Assembly (NCBI GenBank): GCA_047967505.1
Contig: CM106539.1
From: Dipteris shenzhenensis
Taxonomy: Eukaryota > Polypodiophyta > Polypodiopsida > Gleicheniales
Length of the DNA stretch: 64,000 nucleotides
Reading direction: 5' to 3' (one strand)
The stretch's first letter is position 1. Every line of letters begins with the position of its first letter. Shown piece by piece: positions 9,989 to 21,000 of this stretch. The notes below the pieces were generated by a model, which did no database searches, had not been told where the DNA came from, and saw only the letters and a program-made list of their open reading frames with translations. Made by a program: the position numbers and the translations under genes.

Positions 9989-10506
9989 ATGGTGTTTTAG
10001 CTTCTTTGTGGTACTTTGTTATAAGGTGTACTACTTTTGTCATCTACAAAATCGAACTATGTATAAGCCATGTTCATGTTCACGACTCATAGCTACCCCA
10101 CAAAGGCCTTGGAAAGAGAGTGGTTCATACTTTCATGCATACAAATCCCTTTTGTACTACTAGTGCCCTACAAACACACAAAATAGTTACAAAAACATGT
10201 TCAACTCCATAACTCATCCTAACTAGTATGGATTAAGGCTACATGTCCTACTTAGAATTTTTGATTCCAATCATTGTTAATCCAATTTTTCTTTCAACTT
10301 TTCTTCTAGTGGGAATGTGTTGGTGAAGAGTAATGAAATCACCTTTAAAATTCTCCCCCTTCCAACCTCAATCTCCCCTTGTATGCACTTTGGTAATCCC
10401 TCGTCCCAAACCATGAGTTCTATATAACCCCCCAAAGTCCTAGTGTTGTTGCATTCTGCACATCCCCAATGTATCCCCTTCCCCCTATGCTTCAAACTAA
10501 CGCACT
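9989..10506. other. AT-rich spacer, no gene seen
   Basis: About 0.5 kb of ordinary AT-rich sequence. A 72-codon open frame on the minus strand (10277-10495) has no recognisable motif and its composition fits chance. Confidence 0.4.
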
Positions 10507-10523
10507 ATACATATACATATACA

Positions 10524-10568
<45 letters not shown>

Positions 10569-10684
10569 GTATGCATGTATGTATGTATGTATGTATGTAT
10601 GTATGTATGTGGGGTGTGTGTGTGTGTGTGTGTGTGTGTCTGTGTGTGTGTGTGTGTGTGTGTCTGCGTGGGCGTGTGTGTGTT
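10507..10684. repeat. compound microsatellite (TG)n-(TA)n-(TATG)n-(TG)n
   Basis: About 180 bases of alternating purine-pyrimidine repeats: (gt)n, (at)n, then a tatg tetramer block, then a longer (gt)n with a few interruptions. The Cys/Val- and Met/Tyr-rich open frames over it are artefacts of the repeat. Confidence 0.95.
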
Positions 10685-11184
10685 ACAATTGGATCATCCC
10701 CTTTCTCAACTTTTTGGATCCATTTGATTGCACGTGTCTCTTCACGGCTAAGAAAAATGAATATTTGGAGAGGAATCCTTTAAAAATCTGACAAGAATTT
10801 GTGGACAATTAATCTACAAGATCATAGACACATGCAAAAGGTAAGCAAGCTCATAACCAATCTAGTCAAGAGTGAGAAGAAATATGAGACAAGGAAAAAA
10901 TAAAATCCTATGTGAGAAAACAATTGAAAGGCACCTCATATACGGACAAATAGGAGAGGATAACGCAATACGCCATAGCTAGAAGGGTACTCATTTTGGC
11001 ACATGTTTATAAAGGGTATCCTAGCATAATCCTACTCCTCGTTAATGTGTGTTTCATGGGGTCCAAGAGCATGATGACACCACCATGGATTTTCACATTT
11101 CTCCTCACTCTTGTCTCATATAATATTCTTGAAGCAACAAGCCAAGCATTGAATGCCATTTGACACTAGATAGAGATATGATGA

Positions 11185-11890
11185 TTGTACATCTGCAAAT
11201 CAGATCATCCACCACCACTAGACTCCAGGCATCATTACCATCAGAGTCCTAACCCACCCCCTCACCTAGGTGGGGTAAGCCCACAAGTAACCCCACCCCT
11301 TACACCTTTTACACCCTTCTTACACCTAGGTGGGAGCCACCATATTCAAAATTTGAAATTTGAAAATTTGAATTTTGAATTCCCTCCCTCCTTCTCTCTC
11401 CTCCTTCCCTCCCTCCCCCTCCCCTCCTCCTCCCTCCCTCCTCCCCCTTCCCTCCTGCTCCTCCTCCTCCCTCCCCCCTCCCTCCTCCTCCTCCCTACCC
11501 TCTCCCTCCAAGGTATAAAATAAGAAGGAAACGTAGTAACAGAAGTGTAGGTCATTGGGAGAATCTTTTAGCAACATTGCTATTGAATTGAATGTCATTC
11601 AGCAAATTTCTCCCTAATATAGCTACAAGTATTAGCCCATACTACCATTTTCAAGGCTTTAATGGGTTTAAGTATACTTAATCTTCATATGCAAGTCTTT
11701 AATAAGATATAATTTCAAAAATCTAACATTATAGATGTGTCCAAATGACTTGTGCCGATCAAATTGAGTACTTGGGGCTAAATTTGGAGCTTATCTCAGA
11801 AATTTATGTTAGTATTTGGGTGATATTAGCCCACCAGGCAACTTGGAGAAGGCTCTAAATTTGCCCCCTATTTTTTTCCTTACCTCCGTC
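11185..11890 (+). repeat. LTR-like and leader region of a plus-strand gypsy relic
   Basis: A polypyrimidine tract (11381-11509) is followed by a TATA-like ggtataaaataag (11512-11524). Then comes a leader whose segment at 11640-11705 matches the leader next to the primer site at 6995, inverted. The gypsy gag relic follows about 200 bases later. No clear primer site remains here, so LTR limits cannot be set. Order and orientation fit LTR-leader-gag. Confidence 0.45.
11381..11509 (+). repeat. homopyrimidine (CT-rich) tract
   Basis: About 130 bases of almost pure C/T (one G near 11457, one A near 11497), preceded by a short AT palindrome built on aaatttgaa (11343-11382). Such tracts can adopt triplex (H-DNA) structure; here the tract lies just upstream of a TATA-like sequence. 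Confidence 0.9.
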
Positions 11891-11894
11891 CTTA

Positions 11895-12620
11895 TCCATG
11901 CCTGCTCGTCCTCACCCTATTCCCATTTGCAAAGTTTTCTACAAATTTGGAAATATTGCAATGCTATGGATGAATAGTATAGGTTGTACTTGCCCACCAC
12001 ATTTATAAATAAGGCTACTCAGTGGTTTGATCAATTTTGAAATAATAATTTCATGACATGGACCGAATTGAAGGAAGCTTTCTTAGAAAGGTTTTAACAT
12101 GAGTTCAACAAGGAAGATGTGATACTGAAGCTCAACCAAATCAAACAAAAAATTGATGAATTTTTGTACAACTTTATAGCCTGAATGAGGATGTAGACTA
12201 ATCAATTGAACAATGCTCAAAAGGAAACAATTTTGTGTTCATAATTGTTAAGTAGCCTCACCAATAGTGTAGAGCTACATGAATGGAGATCACAAATCTG
12301 ACAAGAACATACAAAAATTTGATTTAGAAGGCAATTAAAATTGAGAAGGGGTCATTAGTGAATCCAAAAGAAAGAACAAAGATGTCTTTCAGGATGTGGA
12401 TAGTGAAGGTGAATAAGAAGAGGACAAAGTTGTCTTTAGTGATGTGGATAGTGAAGTTGAATAAGAACAAAGCTGTCTTTAGTGATGTGGATAGTGAAGT
12501 TGAATAAGAAAAGGATTTACAAAAAGCCCAAGGTAGAGAAAGAGTGTTGGGGATACATAAGATAAGGCACTCACACTAAATGTTGTGCCAATAGGCGCCA
12601 TTGATGCCATGAGGAGAGTT
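11895..12620 (+). pseudogene. gypsy gag relic (Retrotrans_gag type)
   Basis: The plus strand reads ATQWFDQF, NNFMTWTELKEAFLERF and KLNQIKQKIDEFLYNF (about 12013-12180). This is the Ty3/gypsy capsid pattern of 'A..WF', 'TW.ELK.AFL.RF' and 'KL..IKQ'. Several in-frame stops interrupt it. After it a 47-base acidic repeat (aggatgtggatagtgaag type) occurs three times (12385-12510). A degraded zinc knuckle, CWGYIR-stop-GTHTKCC, lies at about 12545-12590 with its second Cys changed to Tyr. The product would have been the particle protein; this copy cannot make it. Confidence 0.65.
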
Positions 12621-12934
12621 GGGTAATGAAGAGCAAAATATGGCATTGTTGAAGGGATTTGATAAATATGAAGAGGGATAGAGATTAGTCCAAGAAGAGA
12701 TGATATATCACATTCATGAAATCAGTGGGGTATTAGGGAAATTAGTGGGGTATTAAGGAATTGATATTGATATAGATAAAGATAATTGATAATGGGCTAT
12801 TAAGAAAATCAATGTGGTCTCATGAACAACACTGGCATTGATATAGATCAACTTCTAGAAAATTTCTAGAGTGGGCTCAAGAACTCTTTCTAGAGTACAA
12901 AGATAGACATGGACGGGTATCCCTCATCAAATCT

Positions 12935-13215
12935 AACTCAACATTGAATCCCTATGACCCCAGATACAAAGACAATTCCATAGCAAAGATATTGAATGAA
13001 CCCCAACTATGGCAACTTGGTGAAGGCTAAAATACATCCATTGTTCATGGCAACATTCATGCCATTCAAGATCAAGAATGCACCAACCTTGTTTAAATGA
13101 TCCATGGTGGAAGCCTTCCAAGAAAAAAGTCCTAGCAATATTCCTAGATGAATTTTTCAATGTACATCACACTCTTGGAATGCGTGTAGAAGGTGTCTAG
13201 AGATGTCAAAAGACC
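12935..13215 (+). pseudogene. gypsy reverse transcriptase fragment
   Basis: The frame reads FMPFKIKNAPTLFK, stop, SMVEAFQEK, then after a frameshift VLAIFLDEFF. This matches the Ty3/gypsy RT segment that normally reads 'MPFGLKNAPATFQ' and leads to the F/Y-x-D-D active site; here the second Asp of that pair is Glu. Protease and the N-terminal RT are missing between the gag relic and this fragment. It lies 70 bases left of the copia element at 13289. Confidence 0.6.
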
Positions 13216-13288
13216 CAAATATGCCTTAATCCATACAATCATGTGTTCTATGTGTTCTTAGGAGATATATTTGGGTACTTGAATAAGG

Positions 13289-13845
13289 TGTTAAATTACA
13301 CGGCGTAGTGGAATAGAAATTGAACAAAGAATAGAGAGTACACAGCAAATTGGAGATGAACAAAATTTCCTTCAATACCAATGTAGTACAGATGATGGCT
13401 TTGTCCACCCGTGCACTCCCACAGTGGAGCTTAGATGGCGATCTAGATAGATACTAGGTGAAGAGCTACTAGTTGGAAGATCTGATCTGGTACAATGGAC
13501 TGGGAAGGTTGCCTTTTTATAGCTATGAGGGCGGTAGTCGAATCAATGTAGTCAGTGAAGCCGACCAGTCAACCTAGTCGGTGGAGCTGACCCTAGAACC
13601 GACTAGTCGTCCATGGAATATTCAAGGAATATTCCATATACCATCGCCAACGAGAGCAAGGGGCTCCCACACAATCACCTTTCTACCATCAATGATCTCA
13701 TTGATAGACCTCATTTGACATGCAAGTCAGGATCCATCCAGTGTCCCAGGCTCACACATGGCTTCTCCTCATATAGGGGCCTTACAACTTGAGCACCTTG
13801 GACCCCTGGTGGTTACCAGGGGGGTGGGGCATTGAGCATACCTCA
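13289..13845 (-). repeat. 3' LTR of copia-C
   Basis: About 557 bp, starting tgttaaattaca on the plus strand, as the right LTR does. A TATA box on the minus strand (TATAAAAAG, complement of 13513-13521) is shared by both copies. The inner end is degraded: it reads catacctca where the other LTR has catatctaaca. It carries a small insertion near 13590 and lacks about 14 bp near 13482 relative to the right copy. Confidence 0.88.
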
Positions 13846-13859
13846 ATGTCCACCCATAG

Positions 13860-14330
13860 GTGAACTACCTTCTCGGCCCAATGCCGAGTCTCTAAAGATG
13901 ACCCTGAAGCTGATCCTTCTCGAGTGCCTTGGTGAAGATATTTGCTCCATTTTGCTCTGTCGGATAGTAGACCAATTCCACTATCCCGTCCTCGATCCAA
14001 TCACGCACATAGTGATACTGAATCTCTATATGTTTTGTGCACGCATGGAACACTGGATTTTTAGCAATGACCATGCAACTTTGATTGTTGCACCTCAGCA
14101 CAATTGCCTCATCCTCTCGCACTTCCATGTGCCATAAGATCCTCCTCAGCCACACTGCTTCACATGCAGCAAAACATGTTGCCTTGTACTCAGCCTTGGT
14201 AGAAGATAATGCCGCTGTTGGTTTTATCTTAATGATCCAAGAGAAGATACTTGAACCTAAAGAGAAACAATATTAGAAACTGATTTCATGGAATCAACAT
14301 CTCCAGCCCAATTTGAGTCACAATGACCAA
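13860..14330 (-). pseudogene. copia-C RNase H relic
   Basis: The minus strand shows 'CDSNWAGD' (about 14310) and later LRRILWHMEVREDEAIVLRC, NNQSCMVIAKNPVF, HIEIQYHYVRD and ANIFTKALEKDQL, the standard copia RNase H C-terminus. The enzyme degrades the RNA strand during cDNA synthesis. Frameshifts and a stop separate the front part from the rest. Confidence 0.85.
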
Positions 14331-15520
14331 CCAAGGACGTGGCCCGCCATACCATAGGTGATGCCATAATCAAGAGTGCCCTTCACATACATGAGCACCC
14401 GCATCCTTGCATTCCAATGATTCTCCCGAGGCTTATTGTAGAACCTGCTCAAAACGCCAATAGCAAAATTGATGTCCGGTCTGGTGTTGCATAGATAGAT
14501 AAGATTGCCGACCAAATTCCTATACCTCCTGATGTCTGTTGGTGGTGAGGCATCCTCCATAGACAACCCCGCATTTACCTCCATAAGCGTAGCTATCTCC
14601 TTGCACTCGGACGTACCAAATTCCTTCAAGATCTCCCTTGCATATTTCTGTTGGGAGATGAAGATCTTGCCTGGCTCTTGCCAGCAGACTTCAATCCCCA
14701 AATAGTAGTGCATCAAGCCTAAGTCTGTCATCTCAAACTCAGTGCTCAACACCTTTCTAGTCTGTTGGATCATGTCTTCATAATCACCTGTAATAAGGAG
14801 ATCATCCACATATAGAACAATAATAGCATATTTTCCACCTTTCCTATACACATACAAGTTAGCATCTGAGGCATATCTTTTGAAGTTTAATTTATGAAAG
14901 AATTTGTCTATCCATTGGTACCATGCTCTTGGGGCCTGTTTTAGCTCGTACAAAGCCTTCTTGAGCTTACATACCTTATTCTTAGAATGGGGAGCCTCAA
15001 ACCCTGGTGGCTGAGCCACATACACCTCCTCCTTGAGGTCACCATTCAAGAATGCTGATTTAACATCCATTTCATAAATAGGCCACTTTTTATGAGCAGC
15101 CACTGATAGTACTGTGCGAATAGTGGTCATTCTGGCAATTAGAGTGAAAGATTCCTAAAAATCAAACCCTTCAACCTGCAAAAATCCTTGTGCAACCAAT
15201 CTGGCTTTGTACTTTTCCAAAGTCCTATCGGCCTTGTACTTTACCTTCCAAACCCACTTGGTGCCAATAACCTTTCTGTTAGGTGGTCGATCTACCAACT
15301 CCCAAGTTTCATTCTTCATGATGTTGTCATATTCTACTTGCATAGCATTTTTCCAATCTCGGTTTGCAAGTGCTTCCTCCAAACTTGCAGGCTCCTTGAC
15401 TTCTGCAATAATCTCAGCCATCAAGGCCATATTGTCTATGTGAGTAGAAGCCCTCCTTTGCTCCTCGATTCTTTGAGATCGCCTTGGTCCATCTGCATGT
15501 TGCTCAACAAACATAGGCAT
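14318..15520 (-). pseudogene. copia-C reverse transcriptase
   Basis: This is the RVT_2 family RT. The 5' portion (15155-15520) has the block from EEALANRDWKNAMQVEYDNI to RKVIGTKWVWKVKYKADRTL and KARLVAQGF. The main portion (14318-15130) has [26 protein letters not shown], the active site [10 protein letters not shown] (near 14798-14812) and LGIEV. The catalytic Asp pair is intact, but a stop near 15155 splits the domain and the frame ends before RNase H. It is the best-preserved pol part of this element. Confidence 0.92.
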
Positions 15521-15718
15521 CTAGTTATCATGGTCGTAGAGCTACCTTACCTATCGCAGCAATGGCTTTTTCGATGGTGTAACAATAGGTTGGTGACTTA
15601 TACCTTCATCATCTAATATTTCCTCCTCCTTTATAGCTCCTGGGATAGGTCCATAGTGAATTACCTCTTCACTTGATGATAAAGTGGAAGAGCTCTTCTC
15701 TGCCTCCACTACATGTGG

Positions 15719-16400
15719 CTACTCCATGAACACCACATCGTGGCTCGCTATGATCTTCTTTGCCTCTCGGTCATAAAACTTATAGGCTTTCTTCTCATCA
15801 CAATAGCCTAAGAAGATACATTTGGTGCTTTTTGGTTGTAGCTTGTTTCTCTCTTTACTTGGTACATGCGCATAGCATTCACACCCAAATGTTCTAAATT
15901 TGGAGACAGATGGCTTCTTATCGTTGTAAGCCTCATGTGGTGTTTTACCTTTCAGTGCCTTTGTATAGTTGTGATTAAGGGTGTAAACCGCAGTATTGAT
16001 AGCCTCAGCCCAAAAGTGGTTTGGCAGTCCAACACCTTTCAACGAGCTTTCAACATACACCTCCCCATCTCCACGGTGGTCCACATTCGACATTCAATAA
16101 AAGAATTTTGCTGAGGCATATGTGATGTCGTCGTTTGTCACTTGAACCCTTTGTTCTTGCAAAAATCTCCAAACTCTGTAGAAACAAACTCACCACCACC
16201 ATCGTATCTGATTTTCTTCACTCTTCTCCCTGTATCATTTTCAACAAGCTGTGTCCATTCTTTAAATTTACCAAAAGCTTGAGCCTTTTCATGAGGAAAG
16301 TACACCCACATCTTCCTACTATAGTTGTCGACGATCAATAGAAAATAGAAAGATCCCCCCAAGGCCTGTGTAGGCATCTAACCGCACAAGTCAACATGCA
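15719..16400 (-). pseudogene. copia-C integrase relic
   Basis: The catalytic core is readable at 16138-16377: YFLLIVDNYSRKMWVYF and KIRYDGGGEFVSTEFGDF. The part after the break (15719-16093) has HFWAEAINTAVYTLN and the C-terminal FRTFGCECYAHVP and KCIFLGY. The stretch holding the catalytic Glu, normally in an 'N/G-x-AER' motif, falls in the break near 16095-16137 and is damaged. Integrase would insert the cDNA into the genome. Confidence 0.85.
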
Positions 16401-17470
16401 CCAACTTTAGAGGAGCATTTGCTATTCTTGCTTTCTTGTGGGAATGCCTTTCTCTGTTGCTTGCCCATCATGCAAGCTTCACACGGCTCTTTGATTTCTA
16501 CTACTGCAGGTAAGTGAGTAGCCATACCTTGCTTTTGCATCTCTTTCAACACTGCAAATCTGATGTGGTCAAATCTTTTGTGCCAAAGTCTGCTTGTGCC
16601 CACTCCAGCGGTGGCTATAAGAGCACTTAGCTCATATAGGTTGCTCCTCCTTACTCCTGTGCCAACAAGATTGCATGCACTATCTAGAATTTTTGCTCCT
16701 GTCTTGTTGAACCTCATCTCATGGTCAAGGTCTTTAAGCCTCAATTCCTCCTCCATAAGTAAAGCACATAACTCCTCAAATGACAATGGTTGGGGTCTCA
16801 CTTGAGTGTTGAGCATTGTTACCAGTCCATCAAACCTTGGTGGACATATCCGAAGACACCGCCAAGCTAGCTTTTCGCTAGTATTTTGTATCCCAACACC
16901 AGCCATTTGGTCACGCAGGTTTTTGATTCAGGTTATGAATGCCTCCACTATCTCTCCTTCATAAAACTTCTCAGCTGCCAGTCAATTTTCCAGGTGGATC
17001 CTTCTTTGATTCTGTGTCTCATACTGACTCTTCAATATGTTCCAAGCCACAATTGCCTTAGATGTATGTTGAATCAAGGTCGAAATACTATCAGTAGTAC
17101 TTGTAACCAAGGTACACAGAGCATCTGCATTCCTATGTTTCCAAGCTCGTAGAAGGTCGGCATTAGGAGGTATCGTACTCCCCAGATTTGCTGGGTCGGG
17201 GGTTCCTTGTGGTTCTAGGTTAGTCCCCAGTACTGTCTCCAGAAGCTATATGAATCCAGAATAGCAATAATTTTAAACTTCCACAGAGTGTAGTTCGTAC
17301 CATCTAGCTTGCCTTTAGTGAAGGCTGGTGGGTGAATCCTCAACGCCTGGATTGTTGGTGCAGTTGGTGCAGTTGTGGCTGTTGAACTCGAGCCGCGCTT
17401 CCTATTGCCATCACTCCATATGTTGTTGAAGCCCTTGCCTCTCTTCTACTCTTCAATCCTTAGAACTGCT
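16391..17470 (-). pseudogene. copia-C gag fused to pre-integrase region by deletion
   Basis: The gag start is recognisable near 17330 (FTKGKLDGTNYTLWKF). The region is then poorly preserved until FDGLVTMLNTQVRPQPLSFE (about 16780-16840), the usual end of the gag helical domain. Seventeen or so codons after 'LRLKDLDHEMRF' the frame runs straight into SACNLVGTGVRRSNLYEL and the GAG_pre-integrs zinc domain (WHKRFDH...CEACMMGKQQRKAF). The zinc knuckle and aspartic protease expected between them are absent, so a deletion has fused the two while keeping the frame. Confidence 0.8.
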
Positions 17471-17473
17471 TGG

Positions 17474-17485
17474 GCTCTAATACCA
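17474..17485 (-). promoter_or_regulatory. primer-binding site of copia-C
   Basis: The minus strand reads TGGTATTAGAGC, one base from the initiator-Met-tRNA complement, directly against the LTR end AACA. Confidence 0.85.
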
Positions 17486-18040
17486 TGTTAAATTACACGA
17501 CGCAGTGGAACAAAAACTGAACAAATAATAGAGAGTACACAACAAACTGGAGACGAGCAAAATTTCCTTCAATACTAATGTAGTACAGATGATGGCTCCA
17601 TCCACCCGTGCACTCCCACAATGGAGCTTGGATGGCAATCTAGACAGATACTAGGTGAAGAGCTACTAGTTGGAAGATCTCTGCTCGAAGATCTGATTTG
17701 GTACAATGGACTAGGAAGGTCACCTTTTTATAGCTATGAGGGCGGTAGTCAGATCAACGTAGTCAGTGAAGCCGACCAGTCAACCTAGTTGGTGGACCCG
17801 ACCAATCGTCCATGGAATATTCAAGGAATATTCCTTATATCATCACCAGTGAGAGCAAGGGGCTCCCACACAATCACCTTTCTACCATCAATGGTCTAGA
17901 CCTCATCTGACATGCAAGTTAGGATCCATCCAGTGTCCTGGGATCACACATGGCTTCTCCTCATATGGGGGCCTTACAACTTGAGCACCTTGGATCCTTG
18001 GTGGTTACTAGGAGGGTGGGGCATTGAGCATATCTAACAC
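17486..18040 (-). repeat. 5' LTR of copia-C
   Basis: It is 555 bp with TG...CA ends (minus strand TGTTAGATATGC ... TAATTTAACA). The minus-strand TATA box at 17724-17732 would drive the element RNA toward lower coordinates. A GACC/GGTC-rich block lies just upstream of the TATA. Differences from the 3' LTR are mostly C/T and G/A changes. Confidence 0.9.
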
Positions 18041-21000
18041 AAGGCAATTTGGAACTATTTTAGATGGTAACTTCTTTGCATTATTGAGTTGATTTTAATG
18101 CATTATGATTTTGGACATGTTCTTTGCATTGAAGTTGTTTTGTAATGCTCTCCATGAATTCACGACTAATTTCTTCTCCTTACTAATCAAGCTCGTGGTT
18201 TCCTTGACATTCAAATTGATCAAATTAAGTGCCATTGAGGCTTTTCATCCCAATATGCTTGAATTTTATTGAGTTCTCTTACTTGACCTATGATTAAAGG
18301 TGTTTTTGATGTTTTTGCTAGAGCGTTATGTCTTTTCTCATGCTCCTTGATATGTTCCATAGTTTCTTTAATTAAAGATATTTACTAGTTCAATGAACTT
18401 CCAATTTCATAATTTTGTCATTGGATTTGATGTTTTGGTATAAGAAAACAGTGTCACCATGAGTTTTTATCATGGTTGTGTCCTTTAATGTTCAAATATC
18501 CACTTAAGTTTTTTAAGGCTTTGAAAGCATAGCTTTCACTGCATGAAATCTTCCTTTGGAAGACAAAATTGGGTTTTGAACAATCAGTGATGTAAAATAT
18601 TGAGAATTCAGAGCGAAAAATAGTACAAGAGTTATAATCTGATGAAATTCTTAGAATTGGTTTGAGAAGGTGACTTTGATGCATGGAATGTGATAGTGAA
18701 GAGAAGGCTTAATGAATCTTCCTTTGGAAGATAAATCTAGATTTTGATCAATCGGATGTTAACATATTAAAAATATAGAAAAGACATATTACAAGAGTTA
18801 TACTTTTATGAAATTTTCCAAGGCTTAATTTTGATAGAATTTGATCAAATTATGCTGATTTTTCTTTAATATTGCTTAGAATAGGCATAATGATTAACCT
18901 AATAGATCATGTCCAAAAATAGGGATAATGGACTAGAAATTTTTACAAAAGTTGGGCTTTTAATGTGTGGAACTTGGGTTTAGATGGGGTTTGATTTGGA
19001 CCTATTTTTTAAGAGATACTAGCCTTTAAAGTTTGATTTGAAATGAGTTGTTCATATGCTAGTTTGATAGAAGGACACAAAAATGTCATAAGACACTTTA
19101 CGTCTTGTCAACTTAGTCACTTCCCAAAATTATTCAAAAGCATTGAAAAAGTATTTGGGGTTTTTGTTATTTACCATAATAGCCTATGTGCTAAAAAGAA
19201 CTTGGAATTATTATGGATTAGAGCTCGCACCTATTACTTTGAGTTCTTCCTAAAGTTCTAAGGTCTACCTAACACCACATTTTCAAGTTGTTTTGTCAGT
19301 TTTAGATAAAATGGCCATACTTCTTAATTAGAATGAGTTTTTTTAGTGTTTATAATTCCTAGAGTCTAAGGATAATTACTATAACACATATGTTTAGATT
19401 GCTTTGGAGCTAGATAATCATACTTATTATATGATCTACGGCCCCAAATGTAACTTTAATGAAGGCTAGCATTGAGGAAAATTTTGATCTTTTGTAGATT
19501 CTTTGACATTTCTAACAAGTTTCAAACTCCAACATACTTTGTAAAAATTTTCAATATGATATTATGGAGTAGCATGGACCTAATATCATGTAGAACACCA
19601 AATTCAAACCTTATTTTGATTGTTCATCATGCTGCAATTTATGCTAGTTTCAAGATAAAAGGGTTAATAGATATCATAACAACCTTTGAAAGTTTAAATT
19701 GTACTTAAAGAGTGCCTCTAATCATTAATTAGTGATATCAATAAAAAAAGCTATATGTAGAACACATATATGTTGTGGATAACTCAAAACTATGAAGTGA
19801 GATTTAATCTGCAACTTGTTTTGATAGTTGACATTAAGAGCACTTAATCTCTTTTAGATGTAGCCTTTGTGTGATGTGGTGAATTTCCTATGATAGAATT
19901 TCAGTATTGTTAAGATATGACACTTGTGGGCTATTATGTGTAGTATATAAAGATGCTTATTTATGAAATGCAACTTACCATGTAACCCACTAGGCTAACC
20001 ACTCTTGTTAATTGATAAATCAATCTTGCAAAAATTATTCTTTATCAAAGTTTTGTCACTCTTAGGTGTTTGATATACTAATAAAATTTTTGTAAAACAT
20101 TCAAGGTCATTGAAATCATTTTCATTTTCAAGTATGCTTTCAAGTATGCTAGACAAAGTTTCAAGTTCGAGTACTACTTGGGTGAAAACTATGTTATCAT
20201 ACATTTGTGAGCATTTTGTAATCACATGTGATGGTTTTTTGTGCTCCTTCTATTCTTTAAAACTAGTCCTATGAATCTACCTTATGCCGCTCAAGAAGGG
20301 AAATCATCAAAAACACATCCACATCAAGTTGTTATTTCTTTGCCAAGACATCAAAAGGAGTCCTGTTATGCTACCAAACCCATGTTAAAACGTGTGGTGT
20401 GAATAGACTTAAATAAAGTATGTATATGAATATGCTTCTAGTTCTTAGAGCAACTAGCCTAACTAGATTGTAACAAAAATAGGGTATAGCTAGAATCAAC
20501 TTAATCAGGCTAGCTTAACCTAGCCTAAGTTTTATCTACTACTAGGCTTCAACTAGATATGGTGAAATTCACTTAACGATAGTGAAATAAATAACTATGG
20601 CTAGTTCTTATCAAGCCACATGCCACCTAGAGGTGGGTCTTCCTATCTTACCATATGTATAGGTATGAAACTCCTCCTTTAGTAGGCCAATAAATTGTAG
20701 CTAGCCACTTCCCTAATTACCTCATCTCCAAGGATGTGCAATCCCCATGATAGAGAGTAAATCGGGGACCCTAGATTTGAAGCTCAAAGTTAATGATGTG
20801 GCGCATAAGGCTCTAATTAAATGTTGAGCTCCATGGACTAAACTAATCAATTGGTTTGTGGATCAGGGAGAGGCATCCAAGTTGGGACTTGGAAAAGTGT
20901 CAATTGGCATTCATGACCAAATTAGGTCTTTGCCTTCATTAAAGATTAAGGGGTCTGATCTAGTCATTGTGGATTATTCACTAAATGCAAATTTGTGGGT

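Larger units (their letters stand above)
13289..18040 (-). mobile_element. Ty1/copia retrotransposon (copia-C), both LTRs, internally deleted
   Basis: The element has two similar LTRs (13289-13845 and 17486-18040), a primer site next to the right LTR, and on the minus strand gag, integrase, RT and RNase H in copia order. The flanking pentamers are taagg (13284-13288) and caagg (18041-18045), a target duplication with one change. Internal length is about 3.6 kb, shorter than the usual 4-4.5 kb, because the zinc knuckle and protease are missing. The pol fragments are broken by frameshifts and stops, so it is not autonomous. Confidence 0.92.

Noticed and set aside
10443-10791. Cys/Val- and Tyr/Met-rich open frames of 88-104 codons
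   Set aside because: They are translations of the compound microsatellite in three frames; the same holds for frames at 38077-38344, 48126-48375, 60265-60728 and 62068-62387.
11185-11523. 112-codon Pro/Leu/Ser-rich plus-strand frame
   Set aside because: It is a translation of the homopyrimidine tract and has no independent support.
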